Positions 26,281 through 34,446 of a DNA stretch of 64,000 nucleotides are shown here, one piece after another; the first letter of the stretch is position 1, and each line of letters opens with the position of its first letter. The position numbers and the translations under genes are program-made. The notes beneath the pieces are model-generated. The model worked only from the letters and a program-made list of their open reading frames with translations, was not told the origin of the DNA and did not search any database. This DNA is from Candidatus Brachythrix odensensis (GTDB lineage: Bacteria; Chloroflexota; Anaerolineae; J036; Brachytrichaceae). The DNA is taken from contig JADKDT010000026.1 of NCBI GenBank assembly GCA_016714465.1, positions 124,001 through 188,000 of the forward strand, in the 5' to 3' direction.

Positions 26281-28238
26281 TCAGGGGCAGGTCGTATAGC
26301 CGGGCGCGGCGAAGTTCTCGTCATAGACCCCGACGCAGGTTACCGCGCCGCCGAATATCGCGCCGCCGCTTAGCTGCGACGCGATAACACTCATCGAGTA
26401 GGAGGGACCGTGACAATCGTGAAGCTGCTCCCGGCGATCTGTGAGTTGGTCACCCGCACAGTGAACGAGCCGCCCGCGGTCGCGTTGTAGATCCCAAAGT
26501 TGGTCCCGCCACTGGCCGAGATGACGCTGTTGTTGATGGTGGGGGATGAATCGGTGTTGTACATCCCGTAATTTCCGCCCGCGCTGGTGGCGCTCGCCGT
26601 GACCCCCTCCAGTTTTGGCGAGGAGGAGACGTTCTTGATCCCGTCGGTCTCGGCTCCGTTCAATGCCCTCGCGGTGATGTGGGTGAGGCGCGGCGAGGCG
26701 GAAACGTTTCGGATCGCGACCGCGAAGTCGAAGCCTCCGGTGTTCTCCACCGTCAGAAAGCGCAACTCGGCGTTGTCGGCTCCGGAAAGCGTGGGGACGC
26801 CACTCGGGTTTCCCACCTGGGTGATCTTGGTCGCCAGCTCGCCCGCGCCTTCGATGTCGATATACGGTTTCATCGTCACGGTCTCGGTGTAGGTGCCGGG
26901 CGCGACATAGACGAGATATCGATTCGCGGCCGAGTTGTCGGTGATGCTCGTCAGCGCGGCGCTGATCGTCGTGTAATCCCCGCCGCTCTTGGCCACAATG
27001 ATCATGTTTGACGGCGTCGGGGCAGCGCTGGTCTGGGTCTTGCCGTCGGGGAACTTCACCCCGCCAGTGGTCGAGATGACCCCCGCCACCGTCAACTGGG
27101 TGGCCGCGGGTGAGGCCACACCGATGAGTTGCGCGCCTCCGCTGGCGCGCACGATGAACTGGTTGGCCGCGGTCGATGCGATGTCGGCGTTTGTCGAATC
27201 ACCCCAAACGAAGGCGCCGTCGTGCAGCGCCTTGGCCCGGCGGCCGGCCGCGAAACCGTAGTCGCCTTCAACCCGGTTCGCATAGCCACCAGGGATGACG
27301 GCATGGTTCGCCGCGTTGATCACGTTGTCCTGGCCGGCGCCGATGGCGCTGTAAAGGCTGGCGCTGTCGATACGGTTGAGGCTGCCGCCGCCGATGACAC
27401 TCAGACCGCTGCCGTAATCGATGGTGTTGCCAATGCCGCCGGCGATGGCGCTCATATCGCTGCCGTTGTCGATGATGTTGCCAATGCCGCCGGCGATGGC
27501 GCTGTAATCGCTGCTCTTGTCGATACGATTGTTCAAGCCACCGCCGATGGCGCTCCATATGCTTCCGTTGATGATGTTGCTGTTGCCGCCGGCGATGACG
27601 CCCAAAATGCTGCTGTTGTCGATGATGTTGCCAGTCCCGCCGCCGATGGCGCTGCGATTGCTGCCGTTGTCGATCCGGTTTTCAACGCCACCGGCAACCA
27701 CACTGTTGAAGCTATTTGCGCTGACGGTATTGCTGATCGCCCCGCTGACGACCCCGCCGATCACATTCATCGTTGGATTTCCCCCGCCGTCATTGTTGCC
27801 CGGCACCGTCCGCATCCCCGGTAGGGCAAAGGCGTAGGTCGCAGGACGCAGGGCGGTGCGTGGCGTCAAGATCGTCGGCGCCTCGCCGCAGCCGATGGCG
27901 CTCTCCAGCCAGCGCGCTTCGCCGTTAAAGTTCCAGCCAAAGTCCAGGGGAATGGTGAACAGTCCGTTCGCCACTTGCAGGGTGGGCGAGGTGACGGTCC
28001 CGCCGACTTGCGCGCCGCCCGTCGCCGCGTCGTACAGGCTGAAGCTGGCATCACAGCTCGCGTTCACCGGCGCGCCGTTCTTGCGGAGTTGCCCCTGGTA
28101 GGTGAAGGCCGACCCGTTCTGGGCCAGCGGCGGCGCGGTTGGATTGGACGGCCCGCCGAGATCGGCTCGCGCACCGGCGGCGAGCGATGCGGCAAAAAGG
28201 GCCGAAATGATCCCAATGGAAATGCGGCGCGTTTTCAT
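26281..28238 (-). CDS. Secreted modular protein with YadA-head-like repeats and beta-helix, cassette 3, frameshifted at 3' end
   Basis: The ATG at 28238 follows GGAGGCTGCACC. The protein has a signal peptide (ISIGIISALFAASLAAGARA) and the shared N-terminal domain (FTYQGQLRKNGAPVNASCDA). About eight 22-residue repeats with SAIGGGxxNxIDxxS, as in trimeric adhesin heads, come next, followed by AAGRRAKALHDGAFVWGDST and a pectinesterase-like beta-helix (YLVYVAPGTYTETVTMKPYI). The continuous frame stops at 26391 after TIVTVPPTR. The next frame continues in family-like fashion (SMSVIASQLSGGA, CVGVYDENFAAPGYTTCP) to a stop at 26281, so one base is missing near 26398. It is probably a surface adhesin. 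Confidence 0.82.
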
Positions 28239-28299
28239 GGTGCAGCCTCCGGACTGAATGTTGGGTCCTGGCTGACCGGCAGGTGGATATTGAAGCCGG

Positions 28300-28328
28300 A
28301 GTGTAGACCCGCGAGGCGATCAGCGCAA
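28300..28328 (-). promoter_or_regulatory. Sigma70-type promoter P4 of secreted-protein regulon
   Basis: TTGCGC (28328-28323), a 17-bp spacer and TACACT (28305-28300) on the minus strand. The leader CCGGCTTCAATATCCACCTG matches the other three copies. Confidence 0.68.
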
Positions 28329-28357
28329 TCGCCAGAAACAGCTCAGCCGGGGCAATT

Positions 28358-28461
28358 CTCCGGCTGAAGCCCCGCCGCACCAACTGCGCCCAAAGCAATT
28401 TGCAGGAGAACGGGAGAACGGGAGGGTAAATATCCTCTCCCGGTCTCTCGTTCTCCTGCAA
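28358..28461. repeat. Dispersed hairpin repeat, copy 2
   Basis: TTCTCCGGCTGAAGCCCCGC then a hairpin from TTGCAGGAGAACGGGAGAAC to CGTTCTCCTGCAA, nearly identical to 10459-10569. It lies in the divergent gap between cassette 3 and the M23-like gene. Confidence 0.6.
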
Positions 28462-28522
28462 TCGATTTTTCATCAGCCATGACCGAACTGCGCCCTTCTG
28501 GTTCTTTGGTAAATTTGGGGGC

Positions 28523-29566
28523 ATGCGACGGCAAGTTGGCGTGATTCCGAAGCTCGCACAAATTGCGGTTGCGGCGGTGTTGCTCGCGCTCCCGGCCGTG
28601 GCCATTGCCGCCGATGACAGTCCACCAGCGCCGCCCAGCGTGCGGATGGTCCCTGGCACCATTGCCATCGACTCGGCCGCCGAGGAGGCCGTTCGCGAGG
28701 CGCTCGGCGATGTGGAAGTGGCGCTGCCTCCGGTCGAGGCCTACGCCATCACGGATGTGCGGTTCCTTGGCGACCATGCCCTCGTCTCGGTGATCGGGCT
28801 TTCCGGCCTCACGCCCGACAGGCCCTGGAATCTGCCGGACAACGGGGCCTGGTTTGGGCTTGTCGCGATCGCGCGCCTGGCTGATGGGCGTTGGACGGGC
28901 GCGCTCGAAGGTACGCCCGATTTCACGGCGATCGTTGAGCGCATCCCCGAGCACATCCTCGACGCGTCTGCAAAACTTGGACTGGATCCGCTGCGCCGTC
29001 CAAGCTTGCCGGCCTCGGCCTACCGCTTCCCCTGGCCGGACGGGACGAACATGTACTACGGTTCGTTGGGCGTGCATTCCAATGGCTTCCCATCTCTGGT
29101 GTCTGGCTGGATGGCCGTTGACATGCTCTCGGATGGAAACACCGCCGCCGGGCACGCGCCAAACCAGCTCCTGGCCAGCGCGGCCGGAACGATCACTTAT
29201 CGCTGCGCGCCCCGGGTGGGCGAGACGTCAACGGCGATCAAGATCGGGACCCAGATGTACACCCATCTGCTCTACAGCGCCAATCTGTATGTGGGCCGAA
29301 CCGTCACCCAGGGCGAGACGCTCGGCCAACTCAAGTCCGGCACGTTCAGCGAGGTGTGCGGGTATGCCTCGCAGGGCGCCGGCTGGTTCCACGTGCATTG
29401 GGGCTTCCCAGGCACCAGCCCTTTCGAAGCTGGCGGCTGGTCGCTTAATCTGAGCGACAGCGTCTGGCGGCGGGGCAACGAATCGCGAAGCGCCAACACC
29501 TGGCTGCGGGCGGACCCGGGCGTCCCGGCGCGGGTTTATTACTTCCCGCGGGTGATGCGGCGGTGA
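28523..29566 (+). CDS. Secreted M23-like (LytM) metallopeptidase
   Basis: The 347-residue protein has a signal peptide (LAQIAVAAVLLALPAVAIAA). After an N-terminal unknown domain comes an M23 fold. GVHSNGFPSL and WMAVDMLSDG resemble the family H-x(n)-D, ASAAGTITYRCAP is the usual G-x-V core strand, YTHLLY matches the Y-x-H-L element, and FHVHWGF at residues 289-295 is the H-x-H zinc motif. The spacing is loose and the first His is not in the canonical position, so activity is not certain. M23 enzymes cut peptidoglycan cross-links or act on secreted proteins. The end YYFPRVMRR matches the exported-protein tail. Confidence 0.75.
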   Translation: MRRQVGVIPKLAQIAVAAVLLALPAVAIAADDSPPAPPSVRMVPGTIAIDSAAEEAVREALGDVEVALPPVEAYAITDVRFLGDHALVSVIGLSGLTPDRPWNLPDNGAWFGLVAIARLADGRWTGALEGTPDFTAIVERIPEHILDASAKLGLDPLRRPSLPASAYRFPWPDGTNMYYGSLGVHSNGFPSLVSGWMAVDMLSDGNTAAGHAPNQLLASAAGTITYRCAPRVGETSTAIKIGTQMYTHLLYSANLYVGRTVTQGETLGQLKSGTFSEVCGYASQGAGWFHVHWGFPGTSPFEAGGWSLNLSDSVWRRGNESRSANTWLRADPGVPARVYYFPRVMRR

Positions 29567-29571
29567 AGGGA

Positions 29572-29610
29572 TTCAGTTAGGCCGCACTTTCAAGGTGCGG
29601 CCTAACTGAA
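29572..29610. terminator. Perfect hairpin 3' of M23-like gene
   Basis: TTCAGTTAGGCCGCAC pairs exactly with GTGCGGCCTAACTGAA around TTTCAAG, 5 bp past the stop. The core GGCCGCAC is shared with hairpins at 16772 and 25655, but the outer arm is unique to this site. Confidence 0.55.
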
Positions 29611-29638
29611 CGCGCGGGACCGCCCCTACAATCCCCGC

Positions 29639-30592
29639 ATGTCCAAATCCTCCTTCTCCATCGCGGGTGTCACGGCCGCGCCCGGCGCGCGCGAAGCCAG
29701 AGTCCTCGAACTGATCATCGCCGGCACCCCGACCCAACTCCCCCTGTTTGTCCTCAATGGCGCGCAGGATGGCCCGACGGTCCTGGTCACCGCCGCCATC
29801 CACGGCGGCGAATATGTGGGGACCGCCGCCGCCATGCAGCTCGCCCTGACTACCGATTTGGCGGCGCTGCGCGGCCAGCTCGTTATCGCCCCCATCGCCA
29901 GCATGACCGCCTATGCCAAACGGGCAATCTATATTGCGCCGCCGGACAAGAAGAACCTCAACCGCTGCTTTCCCGGCAAGGCCGACGGCTCGTTTGCCGA
30001 TCAACTCGCCCACTGGATCTTCACCAACCTCATCTCAAAGGCCGACTTCTACGTTGACTGCCACGGCGGCGACATCAACGAGGCCCTCATCCCCTTCAGC
30101 GTGATCAGCATCACCGGCAACGCCGCCGTCGACGCCAAGTCGATGAAGCTGGCCGAGGCCTTTGGCATTCGCTACATCATGACCTCAAGCGTCAAGGGCA
30201 GCACGGTCTCGGCCGCCGCCGCCATCGGCGTGCCGGCGGTGCTCACCGAGGTCGGCGGGCAGGGCCAGTGGTCGCCTGCCGAGGTCCAGCAGATGTATGA
30301 CGGGCTGATCTCATCGCTCGCCTTCGCTGGCTCACTCGCGCGCGGGTTCAAGGCCATGCCCACCCACGTGCTTGAGCATTCAGCCTCGATGCGCTCGGAT
30401 CATGATGGGCTGTGGTATCCGCAGGTTAAGGTTGGCGATACGGTCAAAACCGGCCAGAACCTGGGCCACGTCACCGACTTCCTCGGTAATACCGTGCAGA
30501 CCGCGATCGCGTCGATGGACGGGACCGTCATGTATGTTGTCACCACCCTGGCGATGAACGCCGGCGATCCGTTGCTGTTCATCGGGGCTTAG
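29639..30592 (+). CDS. Succinylglutamate desuccinylase/aspartoacylase family protein
   Basis: The 317-residue protein carries the zinc carboxypeptidase-like motif AAIHGGEYVGT (His55, Glu58) and the later zinc His in VDCHGGD (His142), the spacing of AstE/aspartoacylase (M14-related) enzymes. An Arg/Asn substrate patch (KKNLNRCFPG) lies between them. The C-terminal region (VGDTVKTGQNLGHVTDFLGN) resembles the small beta-barrel, biotinyl-like domain of the family. It hydrolyses an N-acyl amino acid or amide; the substrate is unknown. No signal peptide is seen, so it acts in the cytoplasm. It follows the M23-like gene by 72 bp with a hairpin between, so co-transcription is unclear. Confidence 0.85.
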   Translation: MSKSSFSIAGVTAAPGAREARVLELIIAGTPTQLPLFVLNGAQDGPTVLVTAAIHGGEYVGTAAAMQLALTTDLAALRGQLVIAPIASMTAYAKRAIYIAPPDKKNLNRCFPGKADGSFADQLAHWIFTNLISKADFYVDCHGGDINEALIPFSVISITGNAAVDAKSMKLAEAFGIRYIMTSSVKGSTVSAAAAIGVPAVLTEVGGQGQWSPAEVQQMYDGLISSLAFAGSLARGFKAMPTHVLEHSASMRSDHDGLWYPQVKVGDTVKTGQNLGHVTDFLGNTVQTAIASMDGTVMYVVTTLAMNAGDPLLFIGA

Positions 30593-30679
30593 GCGACATG
30601 CCGTCGTTGGAGCGCTGGTGCTTGCTGGCCCGGATATGGACGCAAAAGCGTCAAACGCTCTAAGTGCAAAGGCAGGCTA

Positions 30680-30985
30680 AAGCCCAATGGCGTTAAGTTA
30701 AGCGCTTTTGGCCTGGCCCTGAAAGGGCCAAAGGAGACAGCCCAGGGTGGAGCGAAGCGGAACCCTGGGTTCGGGCACCACGTTCGATTTGAGCCCTGAA
30801 AGGGCGAAATCATGATCCGCGTCGTTGGGGGAAACAAGCGGGCAACGACCCGGCATATGGTGTCGCCCTTTCAGGGCTCGAATTGGATTAACGTTCGTTT
30901 CCCAGGGCTTTGCCCTGGGCTATCTCATTCGGCCCCGTTGGGGCCGGTCATCGAATGCGTCACCAACTTCATGCCATTGGGCAAA
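30680..30985. repeat. Non-coding element with terminal inverted repeats, copy 3
   Basis: GCCCAATGGCGTTAAGTT at 30682-30699 is mirrored by AACTTCATGCCATTGGGC at 30964-30981, the same end family as the 567 and 14920 elements. The interior has GGCCCTGAAAGGGCC (30711), AGCCCTGAAAGGGC (30792), GCCCTTTCAGGGC (30866) and CCCAGGGCTTTGCCCTGGG (30901), modules shared with copy 2. This accounts for the 493-bp gap after the AstE-like gene. Confidence 0.55.
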
Positions 30986-31085
30986 AACCTAAGCTCCACC
31001 CGCGACACTCCGTTGATGGAGGTTAGGCTATAGCCGGAGATGGTACTTAGAGCGTTGGATCCGATTCTTCCCGATTGCCCGAGCA

Positions 31086-32546
31086 TCACCCCTGCTTGCC
31101 GGCTCTGCGCGCTTCCTCGCTGATCTGGCTGGCGGAGGCATCTCCCGTGTCCGCAACGGGTCCGTCGTCCGCGGTTGTGGCTGCTGCGGGCGTGGATCTC
31201 TCCGCCATCGTCGGCGCTGCCGCCATCGCTTGCGGTTGTGGCTGCTGCGTCATGGCCACGTGCAGCGCGATCGGTATCGCTCAAGGTGGTCGCCGCCGTG
31301 CCGTGGCCGCCCTCCGCAAACCCCGAGTCGCTGGCGGTCGTCGCCTGTGACGCATGCTCATGCTCAGCGAGCCCGATATCGCTGGCGGTCGTCGCCTGTG
31401 ACGCATGCTCATGCTCAGCGAGCCCGATATCGCTGGCGGTCGTCGCCTGTGACGCGTGCTCATGCTCAGCGAGCCCGATATCGCTGGCGGTCGTCGCCTG
31501 TGACGCGTGCTCATGCTCAGCGAGCCCGATATCGCTCGCGGTCGTTGCCGCCGACCCGTGGTCATGCTCAGCAAGCCCGATGTCGCTCGAGGTAGTCGCC
31601 TGGGACCCGTGGCCGTGCTCAGCGAGCCCGATGTCGCTCGCGGTCGTCGCCTGCGAACCATGACTCGATGCCGTTCCCATTGCTTCGACAATGTCCGTTG
31701 GCTCGTTCGAGGTAGTGGCCTGCGCCGCGTGACCGCTGCCAGATGTCATCACCTCATCGGACGCAAGATGGGCGGAGTCAGAGTCAGGTGAGGTGGTCGC
31801 GCTGGATCCGGGTCCGCTCGTCGTCGCGGTTTCGTGCGGCGGGTGGGCAACCGGCGGCTGCGTCAACGGCGCGGGTTGGGCTTCGAACGTCGGCGTGCCG
31901 CCGGTCGCGGGCGTGCCGCCCGCCGCAGGTGTGCCGCCGGTCGCGGGCGTCCCGCCTGTCGCAGGTGTGCCGCCCGCCGGTCGCGGGCGTGCCGCCGGTC
32001 GCGGGTGTGCCGCCGGTCGCGGGCGTCCCGCCGGTCGCAGGTGTGCCGCCGGTCGCGGGCGTGCCGCCGGTCGCAGGCGTGCCGCCGGTCGCGGGCGTGC
32101 CGCCGGTCGCGGGCGTGCCGCCGGTCGCGGGGTGTGCCGCCGGTCGCGGGCGTGCCGCCGGTCGCGGGTGTGCCGCCGGTCGCGGGCGTGGTCGCGGGTG
32201 TGCCGCCGGTCGCAGGTGTGCCGCCGGTCGCGGGCGTGCCGCCGGTCGCGGGCGTGTCGCGCGGCACGACTGTCTCCAACGTGCCAGTCTCAGTCACTTC
32301 CGGCCCGACGACATCGCCGGCGCCCGGATCCAGAAACCCATTCAGCGCGCGCAGGATCTCGGGCCAGAACACAAGCACCAGCGCGCCGACGCCGATGCCG
32401 GCGGCGACACCCACCGCCGAAGCGATGGTGAAGTAGCAGTCGCCGAGACCGCTGCAGTTGTCGGCCTGGGCCGTCATCGGCAGAACGAACCAACCCAGGG
32501 CCAATGCCAGCCCGGCGGCGCGAAGCATCCGAATCGCAATTCTCAT
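31086..32546 (-). CDS. Secreted or membrane-anchored tandem-repeat protein, several frameshifts
   Basis: The protein starts MRIAIRMLRAAGLALALGWF at 32546 (signal peptide) and has a second hydrophobic segment (VGVAAGIGVGALVLVFW). About twenty TPATGG units follow (18-bp repeats), then FEAQPAPLTQPPVAHPP, then nine or so 17-residue units (ATTASDIGLAEHEHASQ). It ends VADTGDASASQISEEA...GKQG at a stop near 31086. Frame slips occur in the 18-bp array (near 32127 and 31985) and near 31205; only the corrected path gives these coherent repeats. Its start overlaps the stop of the membrane protein gene upstream (ATGA), so it is translated with it. It is probably a low-complexity surface stalk with variable length. 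Confidence 0.65.
31342..31650. repeat. 51-bp coding tandem repeat
   Basis: Four almost identical 51-bp units start at 31342, 31393, 31444 and 31495 (CGCCTGTGACGCATGCTCAT on the plus strand), followed by diverged copies to about 31650. Each encodes 17 residues. Near identity of the central copies points to recent expansion. Confidence 0.8.
31888..32268. repeat. 18-bp coding tandem repeat
   Basis: About twenty copies of GTGCCGCCGGTCGCGGGC (plus strand) encode TPATGG on the minus strand. Irregular units (near 31985, 32127 and 32187) break the 18-bp phase and shift the frame. The array is prone to slippage, both biologically and in assembly. Confidence 0.8.
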
Positions 32547-33703
32547 GAGCGTGCCTCCACTGTCGTGCCGGCCGGCGCGGGCGCCAGAGGCGTCGCCGGC
32601 ATCAGCAGCGCAAACACGACCATCGAGGTCGCGGTCGGAATCATGATCGGGAAGAAGGTCTGGGTTGAGTTCCAGACCAGGGGCACCAGCAACGAGGCCA
32701 GCGCGAAGCTGACCAGGCCTCCTGCAACCAGGCGCAATACGATCGGAACGCGCGCCATCAAGCGCGACAGCGGTGCAAGTCGGGTCGCCACCATGCCGCG
32801 CAGCAGTTGCCCGGCCAGGGTCAGGCCGAAGAAGAGCACCCCTTCCAGAAATGTAACGATCAATCCCGCCAGCAAATAGGTGGCGAACGCCGAGCGCAGC
32901 GCGGCTGCCAGCCAGACAGGTAGTCTGGGCGGCTGAAGCGCGCGCGCGCCCGCCCTCGTCTGGCGGAGATCGCGCCGGGCATCGGCCGCGGCGCGCTGGG
33001 CGGCTGGCAAACGTTCGATCACTACCCGCACAGCGCCGATCAGGAGCGCCAGCGCGACCAGCAGCATCCCCGATTCCTGGAGTGGCGCCATTGCCTCGCT
33101 GGTGGGCGCGCCGCCGCGCCAGGTGTAGATCGGGCGGATCAGGGTGGGCGCCGCCTGCACCCACACCCAGACCAATGCCGCCTGCAGCGCGGCCTGGACG
33201 GCGGCGTGGGCGATTGTGCCGGCCGTTCCGGACAGTCTTAGCTTGTCCAGCAACTGCAGGCGCAGCCCGCGGCTGACCACCGGGGCAAGGATCAGCAGCT
33301 TGCCCAGCAGCAGGTAGGCGATGGGCAGCGCAAGGCGGGCCATGATCTGGGCCGAAGGCGCGCCCATGTATTCGCCGTGCCCAAACAGCAGAAAGTCCCC
33401 AAAGATGTAGCCAATCAACAGGTAAAGGCCCAGCCCGCCGCCCAGGCCGCTGATGAGGGTCAGCAGCGCCATGAGCAGGAGTGAGTTGGTGTACGACAGG
33501 GCGATGTAGGAATTCGAGAAATGGGTCCAACCGGCCAGCAGGCCGAACAGCAGACAGCCGATCGGGGCGAGCGCGGCGGCGGCTGGCCAGGCGCGCAGAT
33601 ACGCGCCGTCGCTGGCCAGGGACGTGAGCAGGCCGGAGATGCGCCCGAGCAGGGCCGGCACGCGCACCCACCACAAACGGGCGAGATCGTCAAACAGCTT
33701 CAT
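32543..33703 (-). CDS. Large multi-pass membrane protein, unknown
   Basis: The 386-residue protein has about eight hydrophobic segments, for example AALAPIGCLLFGLLAG, SLLLMALLTLISGLGGGLGL, LLVALALLIGAVRVVI, TYLLAGLIVTFLEGVLFFG and IVLRLVAGGLVSFALASLLV, with a cytoplasmic basic loop near 230-260 (RAAADARRDLRQTRAG). No transporter or enzyme motif is recognised. It overlaps the upstream gene by ATGA at 33700-33703 and the downstream repeat protein by ATGA at 32543-32546. The three-gene coupling suggests the two membrane proteins help export, anchor or sense the repeat protein, but this is inference. Confidence 0.7.
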   Translation of the reverse strand: MKLFDDLARLWWVRVPALLGRISGLLTSLASDGAYLRAWPAAAALAPIGCLLFGLLAGWTHFSNSYIALSYTNSLLLMALLTLISGLGGGLGLYLLIGYIFGDFLLFGHGEYMGAPSAQIMARLALPIAYLLLGKLLILAPVVSRGLRLQLLDKLRLSGTAGTIAHAAVQAALQAALVWVWVQAAPTLIRPIYTWRGGAPTSEAMAPLQESGMLLVALALLIGAVRVVIERLPAAQRAAADARRDLRQTRAGARALQPPRLPVWLAAALRSAFATYLLAGLIVTFLEGVLFFGLTLAGQLLRGMVATRLAPLSRLMARVPIVLRLVAGGLVSFALASLLVPLVWNSTQTFFPIMIPTATSMVVFALLMPATPLAPAPAGTTVEARS

Positions 33704-34326
33704 GCGGTCATTCCTCCCTCGGCCGGGCGCGGCACCCAGCGCCGCGTCAACGCGCCCAGCACGATGCCATACACGACGTGGCCCAGCATCGACATCTGGG
33801 TGAACTCGCCAATCGCCTTGATGTCGAGCCAGGTCGGATACAGGGTCAGCATCAGGGCTTCTAGCGCCAGCGCCCAGAGCACCCCGGTCAGGATGCGCGG
33901 ACGCCGGACGAAGAGGGCATAAGCGAGGGTGAAGCCCACGCCGTTGACGATGTGGAAGACCGTTCCCGCGATCAGGCGGGCATCATAAGGTTCGGCGGGG
34001 CCGATCAACAGGCCGCCGAAGGCCGGAAACGCGGCGAAGGGCCAGACTGAACTCTCGAAGGCCGTTACAAGCACGTAGCGCGAGGCGTCGTAGCAGGCGG
34101 TCGCGATCAGACCGGCCAGGACCCCGGCGCGGGCGCGCCCGAGCAGGTCGGCGCGCCCGGCCGGGCTGGCCCGCCGCCAAACGCCGATGATCAAGCCAAC
34201 CCCAATGAGGGCGACGAGTACAAATCCCAGCCACAGCGAAGCGCGCGCGATCAGAAAGCCCAGCAGGCCGGCGCCAGTGGCCAGGGGAAGAACCGCCGCG
34301 AGTCGGCGAGAGTCGAATCGACGCAT
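33700..34326 (-). CDS. Multi-pass membrane protein, unknown
   Basis: The start is placed at 34326 (MRRFDSRRLAAVLPLATGAG), since the frame upstream enters a palindrome. The 208-residue protein has about five hydrophobic helices (LWLGFVLVALIGVGLIIGVW, GVLAGLIATACYDASRYVL, IAGTVFHIVNGVGFTLAYAL, VLWALALEALMLTLYP, MLGHVVYGIVLGAL). It contains conserved-looking small polar residues (GLIATACYDASR, VFHIVNG) like those in short uncharacterised membrane families of Chloroflexota and Actinobacteria. It is the first gene of a coupled operon with the genes at 32543 and 31086. Confidence 0.65.
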   Translation of the reverse strand: MRRFDSRRLAAVLPLATGAGLLGFLIARASLWLGFVLVALIGVGLIIGVWRRASPAGRADLLGRARAGVLAGLIATACYDASRYVLVTAFESSVWPFAAFPAFGGLLIGPAEPYDARLIAGTVFHIVNGVGFTLAYALFVRRPRILTGVLWALALEALMLTLYPTWLDIKAIGEFTQMSMLGHVVYGIVLGALTRRWVPRPAEGGMTA

Positions 34327-34369
34327 GGGGCTATGGTAACCGCTATCGCTTTCACTGTGCGCAGTGAGT

Positions 34370-34442
34370 CCGAAAAACACAATACAGGATGGGAAATCCC
34401 CGGCGAAGCCGGGGATTTCCCATCCTGTATTGTGTTTTTCGG
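34370..34442. terminator. Perfect 35-bp stem hairpin at end of uronate operon
   Basis: The arms begin CCGAAAAACACAATACAGGA and close at GGGAAATCCCCGGC, loop GAA, then the exact complement to TGTGTTTTTCGG. It starts 5 bp past the uxaC stop. A 35-bp perfect stem is far longer than needed for termination, and there is no terminal U-run outside it. Confidence 0.6.
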
Positions 34443-34446
34443 GACC

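Noticed and set aside
31342..32268. Possible CRISPR or non-coding repeat
   Set aside because: Periods of 18 and 51 bp are multiples of three and encode regular peptides in a gene with a signal peptide.
31743..32879. Plus-strand frame made of VPPVAG repeats
   Set aside because: It is the complement of the TPATGG array. The minus-strand reading has a signal peptide, a translational overlap with the upstream gene and a coherent continuation, so the plus-strand frame is a shadow.
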